Made by a program: the position numbers and the translations under genes. A stretch of DNA of 64,000 nucleotides from Myxococcales bacterium. GTDB lineage: Bacteria > Myxococcota_A > Polyangia > Nannocystales > Nannocystaceae. This document shows, piece after piece, positions 62,429 through 64,000 of this stretch (position 1 is the stretch's first letter; every line of letters begins with the position of its first letter). The stretch lies in contig JACKDV010000018.1 in the NCBI GenBank assembly GCA_020633315.1, forward strand, positions 1 through 64,000, written 5' to 3'. A model generated the notes under the pieces. It did not search any database. It was not told the DNA's origin and worked only from the letters and a program-made list of their open reading frames with translations.

Positions 62429-64000
62429 TCAGATGAGCAACGGCGGCCGGGGGTGCGGCGCCCCCATCGCATGCAGGACCCTCGTCGATTCGAGGCGGCC
62501 TTCGTCTGGCTCCGGAGATTCTACCCGCGATTGCCAGGACTCGGGATTCCACGGCGCCTGGCCGGGTAGCGGGCGCGGACGCGGGCTCCACACCCGGTAA
62601 CCCAGGAGCTGGCGCAACAGCTGCGTCGGGGTCGGCAGCGCATCCTCCGCCACCTCCTCCTGGCACGCCAGATGCGGGAAAGCGGCCTCGTACGCCCGAT
62701 CGAGGGGTGCGGGCTCGCTCGGCGCGGGCTGGCCGTCGGCCTCCGGCACCGCATCCACCTTGCCCTCGCCATCGACCACGAACATCAGCCGGCCCTCGTC
62801 TGGATGGTGGATTCGAGCTCGTCCCTCCTGCAGCACGCAGCGGTCCTCGTCCCACACCACGGCCTCGGCCGCCTTGGCGGAGATCGGGCGCCATAGAGGA
62901 TCGACCGCGGCGAGATCGTCGGCACCGGCCTCCGGGCCTGCCGGCGCGGGGACCGACGCCCCGCTACGCCCTTGCAGCTCCGTGCCCGCCTCGACCTCCG
63001 AGCCGGCCACGATCGCCACGTCCTCCACCTCGCCCGCCGAGCTGCGCAGGTACGAGACCCGCACGTCCTTGCCGATGCGCAGGCCGACGCGACGCCCGAG
63101 GTGATCGGGGTTGAGATCGCCGATCTCCACCGAGCCCCAGCGCTGCGCCACGATGGCTCCCCGAGGATCGCGGGTCCACGAGCACGAGACGCGCTCGTTG
63201 CTGGCCGCGGTCAGCAGGCCGTCCTTGCGATACTCGTAGCGCCAGGTGCTGCCGTCGGGACGGGTCAGCGAGGTGAGCCGCCCCGCGTCGTCCTGCTCGA
63301 TCCGCAGGTGCCCCTCGGGCAGGGACATCCCGGTGATCCGACTCGAGCGCAGGTCGTGCTCGAGCTCGCAGCGACCGAGCGACGGCATCTCGTAGGCCTC
63401 GACCAAGCCCTGCTCCGATCGCTCGATCGCCAGCAGCGGCTCCGAGGCATCGCTCCCGCTCGCCTTGAGCAGTCGTCCCTCGGTGTCGAGCGCATAGGCG
63501 ACCGAGCGCTCCGGGAAATCGATGCCACGCACCAGGCCGAACGCGTCGCGCTGCACCCGGGCCAGGCGCGTGCCCTGCTGCTCGGCGAGGATGAAGCCCT
63601 CGGGGCTGCGCTCCCACGCGGTGCGGGTGCGCAGGCCGTCGCGCCGCACGAGCTTGCCGTTGGCGTCGTGCACCCAGCTCGAGCGACGGTCCTCGGAATC
63701 CCGCGCCGCTCGCAGCAGCCCGCGCTCGTCGTACTTGTAGGCCACCCGCCCCTTCTTGCCGGGCTGGGGCATCTCGGTGATCCGCCCCTCGTCGTCGATG
63801 CGCAGGAACATCTGGTTGCCGGTGGGCTCGGTGATGCGACACAGCCCCCCTCGCTCGTCGAAGTCGAAGCGCGTGGCGTGCCCCGTGGGATCCTCCACCC
63901 GCCGCAGGCGGCCGCGCTCGTCGTGGGCGTACGACCAACGACCGCCCTGCGGATCGGTGCCCGCGATCATCCTCCCGTCGGGGCCGTACTCCATCGACCA
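62429..64000 (-). CDS. RHS-repeat protein, partial (N-terminus beyond the window)
   Basis: The visible 523 residues contain RHS/YD repeats (for example RWSYAHDERGRLRRVEDPTGH, VAYKYDERGLLRAARDSEDRRS, WRYEYRKDGLLTAASN), up to about residue 300, that form the beta shell of RHS toxins. The usual C-terminal ending with DPIGLxGG-type core and a variable toxin domain is absent; the last 200 residues are Pro/Glu-rich with no known enzyme signature (TPTQLLRQLLGYRVWSPRPR, then a disordered end). Encoded next to a T6SS locus, it could be a T6SS effector, an orphan shell, or a degraded copy. The open frame continues past 64000. Confidence 0.7.
   Translation of the reverse strand, partial: WSMEYGPDGRMIAGTDPQGGRWSYAHDERGRLRRVEDPTGHATRFDFDERGGLCRITEPTGNQMFLRIDDEGRITEMPQPGKKGRVAYKYDERGLLRAARDSEDRRSSWVHDANGKLVRRDGLRTRTAWERSPEGFILAEQQGTRLARVQRDAFGLVRGIDFPERSVAYALDTEGRLLKASGSDASEPLLAIERSEQGLVEAYEMPSLGRCELEHDLRSSRITGMSLPEGHLRIEQDDAGRLTSLTRPDGSTWRYEYRKDGLLTAASNERVSCSWTRDPRGAIVAQRWGSVEIGDLNPDHLGRRVGLRIGKDVRVSYLRSSAGEVEDVAIVAGSEVEAGTELQGRSGASVPAPAGPEAGADDLAAVDPLWRPISAKAAEAVVWDEDRCVLQEGRARIHHPDEGRLMFVVDGEGKVDAVPEADGQPAPSEPAPLDRAYEAAFPHLACQEEVAEDALPTPTQLLRQLLGYRVWSPRPRPLPGQAPWNPESWQSRVESPEPDEGRLESTRVLHAMGAPHPRPPLLI

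Overview
The window comes from a very GC-rich, gene-dense bacterium, most likely a Myxococcota member close to Nannocystaceae (an inference). The clues are: lipoproteins with Gly/Ser/Thr-rich linkers, a MYXO-CTERM-like C-terminal tail, several Hanks-type Ser/Thr kinases fused to TPR, STAS-like or AgmX/TonB-like domains, FHA proteins, and an HupE/PpiC pair. About 55 genes fill almost all of the sequence. No rRNA, tRNA, CRISPR array or insertion sequence was recognised. Because third codon positions are nearly always G or C, very long open frames occur opposite many real genes. They were discarded.

Layout, left half. Positions 1-4830 (minus): a TetR-led operon with a LolA-like protein, two FtsX-type permeases and an ABC ATPase, probably for lipid or lipoprotein export. 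4989-18179: mixed housekeeping and envelope genes (ApaH-like phosphatase, a TerB/COQ4-like protein, pentaheme cytochrome c, PpiC plus HupE, a LamG/metallophosphoesterase lipoprotein, a plant-type wax synthase, an M28 peptidase and small lipoproteins). 18350-25940 (plus): a tightly overlapping heavy-metal-type RND efflux operon ending in its own response regulator and histidine kinase. 25969-31577: a PilZ protein, a methyltransferase, a small zincin-like protein and a group of modification enzymes (CmcI-like, radical SAM, APH-like kinase, FkbM-like) that may decorate a glycan or small molecule.

Middle. 31655-47479 holds a Cys-rich lipoprotein, a CBS-pair protein, an AGCS-family transporter split by an insertion of about 470 residues, a kinase-STAS fusion, the coaX operon, a DUF2254 membrane protein, a kinase-TPR protein and a lone STAS-like protein.

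Right part. 47797-64000 is a type VI secretion (T6SS) locus on both strands. Minus strand: an FHA protein fused to a decayed CpaF-like ATPase, TssJ, TagH and a lipoprotein. Plus strand: an Hcp-like protein, TssE, TssF, TssG and an ECF-type sigma factor. Minus strand again: an RHS protein running off the right edge, a TPR-like membrane protein, a PpkA-like kinase and two paralogous lipoproteins. The kinase linker carries repeated Thr-Val-Ile motifs that could recruit the two FHA proteins. TssA, B, C, K, L, M, ClpV and VgrG are not in the window.

Regulation. Many genes that start a transcription unit have no Shine-Dalgarno site and instead a -10-like TAnnnT element 6-8 bases before the start codon, which suggests leaderless transcripts. 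Other signals include a hairpin that displays a ribosome-binding site in its loop (32111-32130), a large inverted repeat in front of hcp (52731-52771), and a phased cluster of GGAGTA elements (47619-47666).
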